Shown: positions 1-13,500 of the stretch, piece by piece
Layout of the letters: each line of letters begins with the position of its first letter
How positions within the stretch are numbered: the first letter of the stretch is position 1
Source: Lineus longissimus
Taxonomy: Eukaryota > Nemertea > Pilidiophora > Heteronemertea > Lineidae
DNA: 64,000 nucleotides
Assembly (NCBI RefSeq): GCF_910592395.1
Contig: NC_088309.1
Coordinates: 17,174,599-17,238,598 of the forward strand
Reading direction: 5' to 3'
Made by a program: the position numbers and the translations under genes
Notes under the pieces: generated by a model
Told to the model about the DNA's origin: nothing
Seen by the model: the letters and a program-made list of their open reading frames with translations, nothing else
Databases searched by the model: none

Positions 1-290
1 TTAAGGTTTTCATCTTCAAGCCACAAATGGCTTATCAGGCCAGAGCTTATCCTAGATTCCGTAGCATCAAGCAACTAGGAGTATCACTCCCCCTGGCTAG
101 GGTGTTGGTCAAAAGCAGGTTAACTTTCCAGGTAAGTCTAGTGCCCTGGGCTGATAGAAGCAATGTCAGGGTTATGTGTCTTGTTCAAGGACACAAGGAT
201 GAAACAGCGGTGATCATTTAGAGAGTCAAACCTACCACCTTCTGATTATGAGCTTGGCACTCAAACCACTATGCCACTGATCTCCCTAAC
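1..290 (-). mobile_element. tRNA-derived SINE, family 4 (partial, at window edge)
   Basis: The minus strand from 286 has TCAGTGGCATAGTGGTTTGA (box A) and GGTAGGTTTGACTCTC (box B). The body runs left toward the window edge. 300-410 has nothing recognisable. Confidence 0.55.
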
Positions 291-637
291 TAAAAGTGTG
301 ACACGTACAGTCTGAATCACAATGGACATCCCTAAAATTGTGTCAGTGGCGTGTCAGTAACACGCTACTAATTGAAGCGCAGCAGAAGGGATGTCAATTG
401 TGCCTTGGACTGTACTGTCTTTAATAGAGACTTGTTATAAATAGAGAGGTCAAATTAAATGGATTCGACCAATTTGGGACCAAAATCAGTGTCCTTAATA
501 GAGAGGGTGTCCCCTTGACATCTCGCTGAGGTCCAAAAATCAGTTTAATATCGAAACATCTCAATGAGGTGCGTATCAAGCAGATAAGAACAGATACATG
601 TACTACACTTTGATCTTAGCCAGTATGCAAACAGAGG

Positions 638-1099
638 TACAGTAGAACCTCTCTATTAAGGACATCCTCGGGACTGAAAAGTGCTGTCCTTAATAGAGAG
701 GTATCCTGATTGGAGATATTCAAGATGAATGGAAATGGGACCAAAACTAGTGTCCTTAATAGAGAGGGTGTCCTTAATAGAGAGGGTGTCCTTAATAGAG
801 AGGGTGTCCTTAATAGAGAGGGTGTCCTTAATAGAGAGGGTGTCCTTAATAGAGAGGGTGTCCTTAATAGAGAGGGTGTCCTTAATAGAGAGGGTGTCCT
901 TAATAGAGAGGGTGTCCTTAATAGAGAGGGTGTCCTTAATAGAGAGGGTGTCCTTAATAGAGAGGGTGTCCTTGATAGAGAGGGTGTCCTTAATAGAGAA
1001 GGTGTCCTTAATAGAGAGGGTGTCCTTAATAGAGAGGGTGTCCTTAACATAGACAGTGTCCTTAATAGAGGGGTGTCCTCTAAGGGAGGTTCTACTGTA
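638..1099. mobile_element. Pogo-like MITE with expanded 18-bp internal array
   Basis: The ends TACAGTAGAACCTCTCTATT and GGAGGTTCTACTGTA are those of the family. Between them the unit GTCCTTAATAGAGAGGGT is repeated about 17 times (754-1066), giving long but meaningless open frames on both strands. A diverged fragment of the same family lies at 411-515. Confidence 0.8.
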
Positions 1100-1511
1100 T
1101 TTGCTATTAAAAGGAGGTTCTGCTGTAATAATGACAAACTGATATTGATAATACTAAATGCTTACTTTGCTTGGCTGAATATTTCCTGACAGCGCTTCAT
1201 TCGTATCGGGTAGGAAGACTGAAATCAAAGGTTGGATTAAGACAAACACAATATTGAATATTGACACCCATAAATGTGCTACAGATTTGAAGTATGATAT
1301 TTGTAAAACATGAATCATATTTTTGCCAACACATCAGTAGGTTTGACATTGGTGATGGTATTGAAAACATGACTTTTAATTAACACATTAGCACATAATG
1401 ACGTTAATTAATATCAGATTTCCTTGAAGATGTTAAGAGCATATCTCAGGACGTAAACTCCAGTCACCTGGACTCAGCAGTAGATAAGAAGAAGGGGTGT
1501 TTGATCTTTAC

Positions 1512-1580
1512 CTTCGAGACAGCCATCATGAGCCACATGGCCTGCTGTGGATATTGTACCAGAACTTTCTTGACAATTTC
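1512..1580 (-). CDS. ATR: ATR coding exon 47 (last inside the window)
   Basis: Reads EIVKKVLVQYPQQAMWLM then MAVSK, joined at a GTAAAG donor. The next family residues (SSYPMR-like) and the kinase catalytic motifs are not found in 1-1500 on either strand, so the remaining exons lie outside. Confidence 0.93.
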
Positions 1581-4500
1581 CTACAAAAAATTCTTAGAAA
1601 TGAATACGAAAATAGGCAAATGGCTTCTCGCGAGGACCCATCAAAATATCGGACGCTTTTTTAGAAAGCAGAGACAAGTATCTCTATCTTGGAGAAATCC
1701 CATCCAAAATCAGGTTGCTACAATTAGGTTTCCTTAATTTATTAATAACATGAATGAATACCATAAAAGCTGCATTTGTCTTCGCCAGGCTGAGCGTTTA
1801 TCAACGAGGCCAATGAACAGATCCCCCTAAAATGGTTGCCGCAGTACATTTTCAACAATATGGCCGCCGCATTACATTTTCAACAATATGGCCACCACAG
1901 TACATTTTCAACAATATGGCCGCCACAGTACATTTTCAACAATATGGCCACCGCAGTACATTTTCAACAATATGGCCACCGCATTACATTTTCAACAATA
2001 TGGCCACCGCATTACATTTTCAACAATATGGCCGCCACAGTACATTTTCAACAATATGGCCACCGCAGTACATTTTCAACAATATGGCCACCGCATTACA
2101 TTTTCAACAATATGGCCACCGCATTACATTTTCAACAATATGGCCGCCACAGTACATTTTCAACAATATGGCCACCGCATTACATTTTCAACAATATGGC
2201 CGCCACAGTACATTTTCAACAATATGGCCACCGCAGTACATTTTCAACAATATGGCCACCGCATTACATTTTCAACAATATGGCCACCGCATTACATTTT
2301 CAACAATATGGCCGCCACAGTACATTTTCAACAATATGGCCACCGCATTACATTTTCAACAATATGGCCGCCACAGTACATTTTCAACAATATGGCTGCC
2401 ACAGTACATTTTCAACAATATGGCCGCCGCATTACATTTTCAACAATATGGCCGCCGCAGTACATTTTCAACAATATGGCCGCCACAGTACATTTTCAAC
2501 AATATGGCCGCCGCATTATGATACATGTGACTGTCATGCCCTAAATATAGCTGCTAATAACGATGCATCGGTTTTTATCCGGATAAGGCAATAAATGTGC
2601 TTGATATGCCGCATTTTAAAATTTTTACTGAACGGGGTAGGCCTTTAAAAGCCCCTAAAATGAACCGTAAATTGATCATGGCCGCCGCAGCAGCAATGGT
2701 AATTTCAAACTATGATAATAGCGTCGCGGTACCACCAATCAGGCCAGGCTTGCTTACCGTGACGCGCAATTGGTAGGTCTTCGTTTATATCTAAATTAAA
2801 CAATGCATTGGTGCCTTATGTCGTAAAGATGAGTCTTTGACTAAGGCGACACCAATGGTCCGAATATCAAGGAAATAGCATCGTCATGACGCTGTCCGAT
2901 GTCATGAATCTGGCGAATGACGCAATGGTGACGTAAGCATGGTGTTTTTTTTCCCAAGAAAATGGACAAATCACTCACCACAATGATGTAAAAGACACCT
3001 GCATCTGCGTGACATATCCTCGACACAAGCTGTGGGAGGGCGGTGAGGAACTGGTAAGCAGGAAGTTTCGTGCTAAAGTCTTCTAGCATCTGAAGAAAAC
3101 AAATAAAAATATGTAACGTCGATGCGTCACGAGAATCATTTAGTCATAAACTTACATTTTTTAATTTATTTTTAAATTTGACATAATTTGTTGAATATCA
3201 AAATACAGTAGAACCTCTCTATTTAGGACACCCTCGGGACTGACATGTGCCATCCTCAATAGAGAGGTGTCCTGATTAGAGAGGTCAAATTGAATGGAAA
3301 CACCCAATTTGGAACCAAAACTAGTGTCCTTAATAGAGAGTTGAGGGAGGTTTTACTGTACTGTGAACGTGGAAATATTCACAGCTATCATGGTTTGTGA
3401 TCTTATGAAATTGTGAAATTGCAAAATTGCCGTAGTTTTATTTTTAGCAATTGTGCAACCCTGTGACAGCAATTTCAATTAGATTTTAGAGACAAAAAAA
3501 AGCTACACTAGCCGAGATATCAGATCGCTGATAGAGCAATAGCGATGGTCAGTGGCCTCACGCTAACTTGTTACCATTGTGTGTACAGGGACGCCGTTCA
3601 TGAGGGAGTAATAGCCGACCAACTTCAGCTTGAAATAGATTGCATACAAATGCATGCTGTACTTCTTGTCAAGGTGTAAGACGCGCTTTTTCTGTAAAGC
3701 TTAAAGGGTAACTCGTGTCAAATTTCACCATATAATGTTTTAGCTGTTTTTGACAAATGACTACGTCACTTTCTCATAAATCGGTAAGGTTTTCGAATCG
3801 AAATGCACATTTTCTAGAAATTGATGGTTTAATCCCGCCCGGACGGCTCGCTTCGATGCCATTTTCGTTGATGACGTCACAACATGAACATTTTCGCAGT
3901 CGCGGTGGTTTACATTCAGCGATTTTACAATAAATCTAATCAAAAATGGAAAATTTGAGCTTTACATATGTGATCAACAATTAAAAACGGACGTATTTCC
4001 GCAAAGTTGTAAATCACATCATAGTAGCACTTTAATAGCAATGTCAATACATTGAGGGTCAAGATACTGCAATGCTGAAATGAAAACTTTTGGACTCGGC
4101 CCCTGGTCTGTACCTTATTGGCTTTCTCGTGGTGGGCCTTAATCGCATTCATCGCTGGGGTATTTTTCGGCATCTTGGCCTTCTCCTCCAAGAACTTGGC
4201 ACTGTTGTCCAACCACAAACTCAACATCCTGGGCATCGACTGGTAGATATATTCATTGCCATACATCAATGATTTACCAAAGTTCAGAGTAATCGGCCCG
4301 AGGCATTGACTGAAATTGCGACATTTCATGAATTATAATTCAGTTTGCGAAATATTAGAATTCTCATACGTATCAGAATTCAGATACTCATATCAGAATT
4401 TCGGATACTTAGGGTATCAGAATTCGGATACTTTGGGCCAGATTTTCACAAATATGTCCATTGCAGGGGGAGGAAACATAGATAGGACAGCAGTTTATGT

Positions 4501-7500
4501 TTGCATGATTTAGTAAAAAATGTGCACAATACTTGTTTTGAATACTTTGCACATTTTTGGGGATTCTTTTTCCCGCCCTTTTGTATTATGTCATTTCCTT
4601 TGATACGTCATCACGTCGCCGTCTTTGTTGATATTTACGTTACGTATTTCGGTTGGGTTAACGTCATTTTTTAGAATCATTCGCAGACGTCAGTCCTGTT
4701 TCCATTATAACACGAAAATCACACTCTTAGGTATGATTACTTTCCTTTTCGATTTCTCTTTGATTCGTTTGTAATGTTCATTCGCAATACCGAATGTGTT
4801 TCAGTACCTCATGTTTGTATATTTGTTTTTGAATGTGTTTTATAATAAATCATCAATCAAGAACGTAAAAGAACCTTTTTCTGTTAATCGTCATCGGATC
4901 TAAACCAACACTGTCAAACTAGCTTAGGAAAATTCTCGAGCGATTGCGTTCTAACATTTCGCGAACTGAATGGAGAACAGTCCAACCGATGCAACAAGAG
5001 CCACAACAAAGGGGCCTAGCAGTTTAGTGGCTTGGACCGCCTACAAGCGGTCACACGAAACAATAAAAGCCCAGTAAACAATAAAAGCCCAGCTCAAAAC
5101 TGCTGGGATTTATCAATTAAAGCTTATTGTGGTCATAGGTTTTTTACTTTTTACCGGGCCATTCAAACCGCATCCGAGCGACAACTTCTTTAACCCTCAG
5201 AACCCGAGCAACCGATTTCTGAACCGCAACCCAGGGGCGCATATACACCCGAGCGGGACCAAAATCGGCTGGGGAATCCCCATTTTATATTGGTATTTCC
5301 TAGCAACAAATCAGCCAATCAGAAGCGTTGTTACAAACGGTGCTTTGGCACTTCAGAGTCAGCGTAGCTCGGAGAATTTTCTGCTTTTTACCACATCGAT
5401 TTTGATCAAAATTTGACGATATGGCCAGGAATTTTCAGGGAGTTTTCTCCCAGGCACTTAGGGTGGGGGTGCCCATGGTCGCCAGGGATACAGGGCTCTA
5501 AGGGTTAAAGAATAGCAAAAACTCAAATGATTTGACTTACGCTTTTTTCTCATCAGTTAGATCGGGCATTGTATGCATCACTTTGTCATAGTACTTGGCC
5601 AGATGGAAGTAGCCAGCTTCCCAGTCTGGTTTGACATCCATTACGTCCATGTACTTCCTCATCAATGGATTGACGGCGACACACGCCGTCTCTTCACTGT
5701 AAATCGCCAACAGGAGGAGCGTCTGGAAAAGTCATGTTACAGTGTATCATGCGAGGATATAAATGAATCTCTCATCACAAAGTGCCAAAGTTTGCACCCC
5801 TTATTTGTAACTTGAAAAACATTCCCAGTTTTGTGGAAATATCAGCACCTGTCACCTCTGATCACCTCTGAGGTCCCGCATTCGATTCCCAGTCGGTCAT
5901 GGTACACACATGTGGTACCGAGAGGGCGACTCTCCTCGACAGAGTAGGTTTCCTCCGGGGTCTCCGGTTTCCTCCTACTTACATTACAATCGCCCAATAT
6001 TGTTTATGGAGCTAATAATGTCCTTAAGTCGACGCTGAGCACTCAGTTCAATATTTTAGAAAAACAGGCAATTTTTAGGGATTTTCGCATGATAACACTA
6101 CACTTCGAGTTGGAGAAAATAGATCCGGGAGTTGTTGGAACAACTCCACATAATTGCCTATCTACATGCTTTAATGACTTCACAACTCACCTTGGCATAC
6201 GATAGCTCCTCCTCCTTTTTCTTATCGGGATCAACCTCTGCTCGGATACGCTCCAAGTCGCTGTAATGAGTCTTGACACCCTTCTCGAGGAACGACTGGG
6301 CACCGTCATTATCACCCTGAAACAAGAGACACTCGCCCAATAATTTGCTATCCAACATGTTCAAACATGTCAAGTGAGAGATGAGACTGATGTGCAGCCA
6401 GGCAACGCCCTTCAAAGGACTGGTGCGCAGCCGATCAAATATTTTGCCCAAATCTCAGATCAAATGGCCAGTGTCATATAGATTTGGGCATGATACAATG
6501 AAATAGATGGATCTGGCTACCACCTGGTAGGACCCTTGCCTAAATGATGGGCACCTAGTCATGGAGCTGAAGACAGCGTTAAAAAACTTATCTTCAAGCA
6601 ACTGTCCAAGGACAAATGTTTCCTGGGGATTTCCAGGTCTCGCCTGGAAAAGTACGGTGGCAGGAGTGAGGAGCTTCCCTGTCCAGGCAGCCAGGCCTTG
6701 GAAGAAGCTTGGTGTTGACATTCAACATGTTCAAAAGGCTGAGACTGTTGCCATTTTCAGGTAGGGGCTAACCCACCTGTTCAGATGATCTTTTGAAACA
6801 CGGCATCAAAGCAATACTTGGATGGTGCGGAATAAAAATTTCAATTACAATTTCAACTGCCAGGTTTCAATATATTAACTCGGCATAGGACACTGGAGGC
6901 ACCACCAGTACCTAAACACAGCAGTGCTCCGTCAAACCTACTAACGTAGACTTGACAACCAAACACAAGAAATTTACCAGTCACAAGAACTTCTTGTCCT
7001 TAATAGCGAGGTGTCCACTAAGGGAGGTTCCACAGTACATTGAAGCCACACACTTCTTATATTTCGTTTCCGAAGAAAAAAAGCTTACCCTCTGCCAAAG
7101 CCACTTCGCTTTCTCTGCAACGAACTCAGGTAGGTTGAACTCACTGGCTTTTAGAAGTGAACTGTAAGCAGTCTGATTGTGACCAGCTCTGAAAAAACCA
7201 AATGGTGGTGAATTTTATTAACTTCGATGAATTAAGCGTTTACCATGGTGAAATCAGTGTTTATCATGCTCACCATGGTGAATGTAAATTTTACCATGCT
7301 TACCATGGTGAAATATTTTACAATCGCAATTTACCATGGTGAATTGCTTTCAGTTTACCATGGTGAATTGGGGATTTACCATGGTGAAAATGAGACACAA
7401 GGGACTGAATGACAACTTACTTTCGGGCAACTCTAGCACTCTGGAGAAAACAACGACCGATTTCCTTGTCGAGAGAGTAGTCAATGCACTCCTGGCCCAA

Positions 7501-10500
7501 TGACATCAGGACTCGTCGTATGATTAGGATTGGCTCCAAACTTCGGAAGGAGGACTGAAAATAAGCACAAACGTGGACAGATGCCCAAGGGAAAAACATC
7601 AGGATTCGAACCTTGAAAAGGTACAGTTTGTAAAGCAATCACCTGAAAGATTGAGCCAAGAACTTTGGAGGGGTCTCTGACCGTCCCTGTCCGTGGAAAA
7701 AAAAGATTGAGCCAAGGTTTCCCCCGGGACTCCAGTTTCCTCCTACATACATTTAGATTATAATCACCCAATATAATTTACAGAGCTATTAAGTTGACGC
7801 TCAGCTCGCAACTCAATATTTTTAAACTGACAAGTTTTGATATCATTCCAAAAGTTTTGGCTTCAGAGCCAGAGGTGACTCTAGTTCAATACTTTTCCTT
7901 TGGGTTTTGGAAGTGCTGTGTCCACACAACAGTGCTCTGATATTCATTCCAATATCTCTATGGTATTCAATCTCTAACCGCAAGAAACATCAGTTGGACA
8001 CACGATCGTGGAACAGAGGAATTACACATCGGTTCTATCTGATGAATCTTAACCCAGGAACATCCGAGTTTACCTTCATTCACAGTATACAGTGGAACCT
8101 CCCTTTGCAGACACCTCTCTATTAGGGACACCCTCTTTATTATGGACACTAGTTTTGGTCCCAAATTGGTTGTTTACATTCAATTTGACCTCTCTAATCA
8201 GTACACCTCTCTATTAAGGACAGCACTAGTCAGTCCTGTGGGTGTCCTTAATAGAGAGGTTCTATTGTAGTTAGATAATAGAAACAGCTAGGGGCTCCAC
8301 CTGGTGATTGATATGCACACTTTAAAGGGGTATGCCGTTTGTTTACACACATTTACTGTTGGACCAACTAAATACAATTTCAATAGATTTCTGACGCCAA
8401 TAGACTGTCACAATGAATGATACATGAATGCATGCACGCGTGTTATTTGCATGATGCGTGTATGATGTTTCACAATCGTTGCGTGATAATTTTGGTTATG
8501 TGTACACATGAGGTAATCAACAATCCCCACATGAAAAATTCTTACCTGAACCAAAGACAGCCTCGATTCCCACTGAGACAAAAGCTGATTCTTGGTCAAA
8601 GGTGACAAGATTTCATTGTCTGTGCCAGGCCATCTGCCCCGGTGAAGCAAGCTATGCACACCCTTCTCAATTTCGTTCAGGATGTGAAGCCTGTAAACCA
8701 GAAAGAAGAGAATAAATTTACAACCGAGAAATACCGGGAGAAACTCTGCTTCTTTTCTTCTCCTGCAAGTTGATGACCACCGGTTTAACTTTTGTCTGAA
8801 GTCACTTCCCTTTGATGATTTGTCAGGTGAAGAGAGCCACATAAAACAGCCCCAAAGATCTATGCCCAGCAGATCTATGCAGGGATGCCAATAAGCTGAG
8901 GTAAAAAGACTGACTATTTTTTCGTGGTGAATATCCTGTCATTTGATCAACACCCTCTAAAATCCATCTTTTTGGTCCATTTTTGAAAATTCAAAGAGCC
9001 ACAGAGAGTTGAGAGAGATATCTTTCCATTCCAGCTATCATATTTAGCTTTGAAAAAAATAGGAAAAAGTCTGAAATCTGCCTAAAAGAGGAAATTTGAC
9101 ATCCAAGCCTATGACCTCCTGATTATGAGTCCGGCGGTCTTTTAATACCACTATGCCACTGATCTCCAAAGGAAGCAATCTCCAATTCAATATCAGCAAG
9201 TATGGATTAATCTCTACTCGATATCAGACATACCTTACAATGTACTCGTAGCCCCGCTGGTAGGAGCCACTTTCCATACTAGCGGCAGAGAGCGGACCCA
9301 TCTGATCGCATCGAGCAATCTCAAGCTGCTTCATGAACGAACCAACATCCTGAAAATGTATATTCACACAAATAGTCAAAGTTCAATAATTTTCAAGAAT
9401 CTGATCCATACTTTTATAGTTCTTCTATGAGACTTTGATTTCCTAAGGCAAGAACGTCAAGGAAATTTACCATTACTACTCCATTGATTTTACTGAACTT
9501 CACCAAGATTGGCATTAGCTTGGGTGGGGGTATGCACAGTTGTATCCATGGAGATTTCTAAGAGCCCCTTATGGCAGGCAGGCAGGCACCGGCAGTGAGA
9601 GGTTTCAACCCTCACCCCCTTCAGCGGGGTGAGAATTGGATTTTAGGGCATATTGAGGATGTTGACTACAATCTGCCCAGCGACAGTTTGAAATTGTCAG
9701 TCGGCCTTAACATACTCGTGGGTACCAATGTATTGCTTTTGACTTCCTGCACGGGCAATCATTACAAGAATGACCATACTTTACCAGCCAAACCTGGGCA
9801 CCGATGTCCATACCCAAATTGGCTGAGAGAAATTCACTATCAAAGCTGTGGCGTCAAGACTGTTGAAACTTTTTTGGTTTCCTGTTTAAATCTGAAAACC
9901 GTGGCTGACCGTATATATACATGTAGAGCTTGCGGGCTGAAAGAGTTTAAAAAGTGTTTACAAATAGGTCACACATACCCGAGATCTGGCAGCCAGGAAG
10001 ATCTTACTGAGGTGAACATTCCAGTTGGCACTGCTATGCTCCTGCAACGCAAGCAAGAATGACCAGATCAGACTTTTTAGTGAGAACCAAAAACAAACAC
10101 TGATTTGAGTTGAAGTTGATAGATGACATGAAAGGGCATTGCAAAATAAAAGCCTTTTTAATATATCATTGTGTGCAGTGATTGTGACCAAATAGACTTT
10201 GAGAAACGAAGAAATCCTTTCTCCCCGTTTGTTTGCTGTTATCTGACAAGATTGTTTCTTATTAGATTCATATCAAGAAAACAGCAAATGCTTGGGATTT
10301 TTATGGTTTTAAATCGAAGATTAAGGCATACTGAACATCTTTCATGTTCATAGATTAAGATATACTTCGAAAAGAAAGATTTTGTGAGTAGCCGGAACAG
10401 AACATTCCAATTGGGGTGAAAATCATTCTGCACTGACAGCAGTCAAAAGCAAAATCACTCAGCAGCGAAAAGATATTTTCCGCCCAAGATGAGTGTTTCT

Positions 10501-13500
10501 TTCATCTAGTACAAAACGCAACCTTTACCTTTTTGAGGTAGCCATCTAAACTATCCCAGTTGCTCAGCTTCCAAGCTGCCTCAATCCTGAACGCATTCAG
10601 CTGGTTACTCCACTCAGGCCTGGAAGAAAAACATGCCACAAAATAAAGTTTTATGATTCATCGGTTTAGTTCAAAGAAGTAATAGCCAAACGTCGTTTAG
10701 TGACTGACGTGATATATCATATCTACGAAAGCCCAGAAGGCTCATTCGACAAAACTTACTTCGACAAAATTGACTTCGACAAAACTCACTTCAACAAAAC
10801 TTGACTTCGACAAAACTCACTTCAACAAAGACTTTGATAAAATAGATTTCGACAAAACTCACTTCGACAAAATCGACCAATCAAATCGTGTTTTACATAC
10901 CTACCTATGAGTTTTACAAAACTCGTGGTTTCGGAAAATAAATAAAAAACGAGTTTTGCTCATCAGAGATTGATACCCTCGTGTTGGGTGGATTCTTGGC
11001 TGCCATGATAGCTACTATGACCTAAATACTGACCTCTGGCCTACCTACGTAAAAACACATAAGTAGGTATGTTATAACACGATTTGATTGGTCGATTTTG
11101 TCGAAGTGAGTTTTGTCGGAGTCAATTTTGTCGAAGTGATCATGAGTATTGTTGAAGTGAGTTTTGTCGACGTCAATTTTGGCGAAGTGAGTTTTGTCGA
11201 AGTGAGTTTTGTCGAAGTCAATTTTGTCGAAGTGAGTTTTGTCGAAATCAATTTTGTCAAAGTCTTTGTTGAAGTGAGTTTTGTCGAAGTCAATTTTGTC
11301 GAAGTAAGTTTTGTCGAATGAGCCATCTGGGCTTTCGTACATATGGGCTGTTATGCGTGCAGAAAAAGACCACATGAAATCCGATTGTAGTTCAAATTCT
11401 CCTTGGGCGAAACGCAAATTAATCGGTACTTTTGCGGAATCGTACGGATTCAAAGTTGACAACCTATCAAGCTGGTTATATAGGGTCTAAACCGTTGTTT
11501 CTGAATCGTTTCGCCTTTCATAATGGAAAATGCAAAATCGCCTCTGCACAGCGTATTGACAATGCATCAATTCGCACAAGTGATCACTGCACAGAGGGCT
11601 CACTCGGGTCCAGTCGGGATAAAAAACAGGACAGCATGATGATTCAGAATAAGAATTTTTCCATTTAAGTATGATTTTATGATGGAAACTAGAATTGTAG
11701 AATTGGAGGTGACTGGGCAGCCGACATATTGGTAATAATGCAATTAATAGCTCTGTTGGTCCTCTTATAGTGATAAGGATTTCTTAACAGGACCTTAAGC
11801 CCTGTGTACACTGTCAACATTTTCGGTAACATGTTGAGCAACATGTTGACCAGGTACGGAAACTCGCCTGGGCAACATAAATTTTGGCCCTGTGTACACT
11901 TGGTAACAAATGGGTAACATTTGGCCAACATGTTACCGAGATGCTGCCGAAAAATAAGCGGGAATGTTGATTTGGAGGGCAGTTTTTGGAGGGAAAATCA
12001 TAAGAATGGAAAATTCCAAGAGTAGAAGATGCCTTGTCAGGGCTTCTGCTGCAATTTTGATGCTGGTGGTTGACAGGCGGAAGAGAAGACGCAATGATGA
12101 AGTAAAACGAGTGTGGACAAGGCCCTGGATCATCTTGAGGGAGCAGCATGGGGCCTATCACTGTCTCCTGAAGGAGTTGAGACTGGGGGACAAGCCCTCA
12201 TATAAGAACTTTCTCCGCATGGATGTAAAGGCATTTGAGGAGCTGCTTCGATGTTACATCCCACAAAAAGGTGCAACTTTCCCATATTTCAATGAGCATG
12301 TCCTCCTTCCCTTTGTTCCATTCCATGGTGGCTGCCATTTTGTCCAAATCACATGACCACAGGCAGGTCATGTGCTTTAGAATCTATTCCTGATTGGTTA
12401 AAGCTCGTCAACATCTTGTCAACATATATGCATCTGCATTCTTTCGTCAACATCTCAGTAACATTTGGGTAACATGTTACCGAACTCTTTTTACTCTGTG
12501 TACACTGTCAACAATTCTGTCAACAAGCTACCTCGTCAACATGTTGCTCAACATGTTACCGAAAATGTTGACAGTGTACACAGGGCTTTACTCAAGACAT
12601 TCCTTTTAAAACAACACTTCAATGTTTGACTATTTTTTGAGTGATGATGCGACACTTTGACGTGAGCACTTTTGAATATTGGTCTATTTTCAGTGGAAAG
12701 GGCGCTATATCAAGTGCTATTTATCATTTATTCATTTAACTTACCAATCAGCAAGGATTCCGTTGACGTGATAGAGAGCTGTGGTCGTCTGCCCGAGATC
12801 CATCAGACATTTCAGCAGGCCCTGGTGGTGTGTGATCTTGTCTGGTTCAAGTTGAATCACTTGTTCATAACATGCTGTGGCATCTTGGAGCTGACCTAAA
12901 ACATGAAAACTTGATGAAAGATAGCACCAAAAATACTGCAGTGAATAAACCTAAAAAAATTTGTGGCCATTTAATTTAATGGTTTTGTAAAACTGCACAT
13001 TTTGCGTATTGATAGTTTTGATTCAGTGTTTTGACAACCCCATATCATTTATTTCAATGAGGTTTTCTTTTCGCCACCATATATTTTTGCCATTATCTGT
13101 AATTAGTGAAAAATGCAAAATGAAAGGCATGTGGATATTTTCGGATTTTCAGTATGTCAAAGAACATCTCCAGATGTCGTCAAAATCTTTCAACATTCGA
13201 AAAGAACCCTGGCTTTTTTCAGAAAACATTGCATTATCCCAACTGGGGAAAATAATGGCAGCAATTGAAAATGTATATTAGAAAGCTTCCTTACGATTTG
13301 TCACTGCACCAGGCATTCATTCTGGACTGAAAACAGCCTTATCTGCAACAGTGCAGCAGACAACATCAAGATGATTAAGTTCCTACCTATGCTTTCATGA
13401 GCTAGGATCTGTTCATGGAGAGTGAGCTGCTGCTGACAGGCGGCTGTAACTCCTCTCACACCATCTGGCTCGTCCATGGCCACGTAGATTTTCTGAAACG

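Noticed and set aside
616-1189. Frames with LLRTPS or VLNREG repeats
   Set aside because: They come from an 18-bp repeat inside a MITE, open on both strands.
1-1500. Next ATR exon (start of kinase domain)
   Set aside because: I looked on the minus strand for the residues expected after MAVSK and found only a SINE, a MITE and unassigned intron.
1832-2594. Three overlapping open frames of 218-252 aa
   Set aside because: All come from a 28-bp repeat without stops; the three frames are equally open, which argues against coding.
9571-10062. 163-aa plus-strand reading frame
   Set aside because: No recognisable domain and no exon-like boundaries. It lies in an ATR intron, antisense to the gene, and has no repeat or conservation hint.
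11072-11462. Frames with FDKIDFDKTHF or TKLTSTKLTS repeats
   Set aside because: They are translations of the foldback element's 12-15-nt words on both strands.
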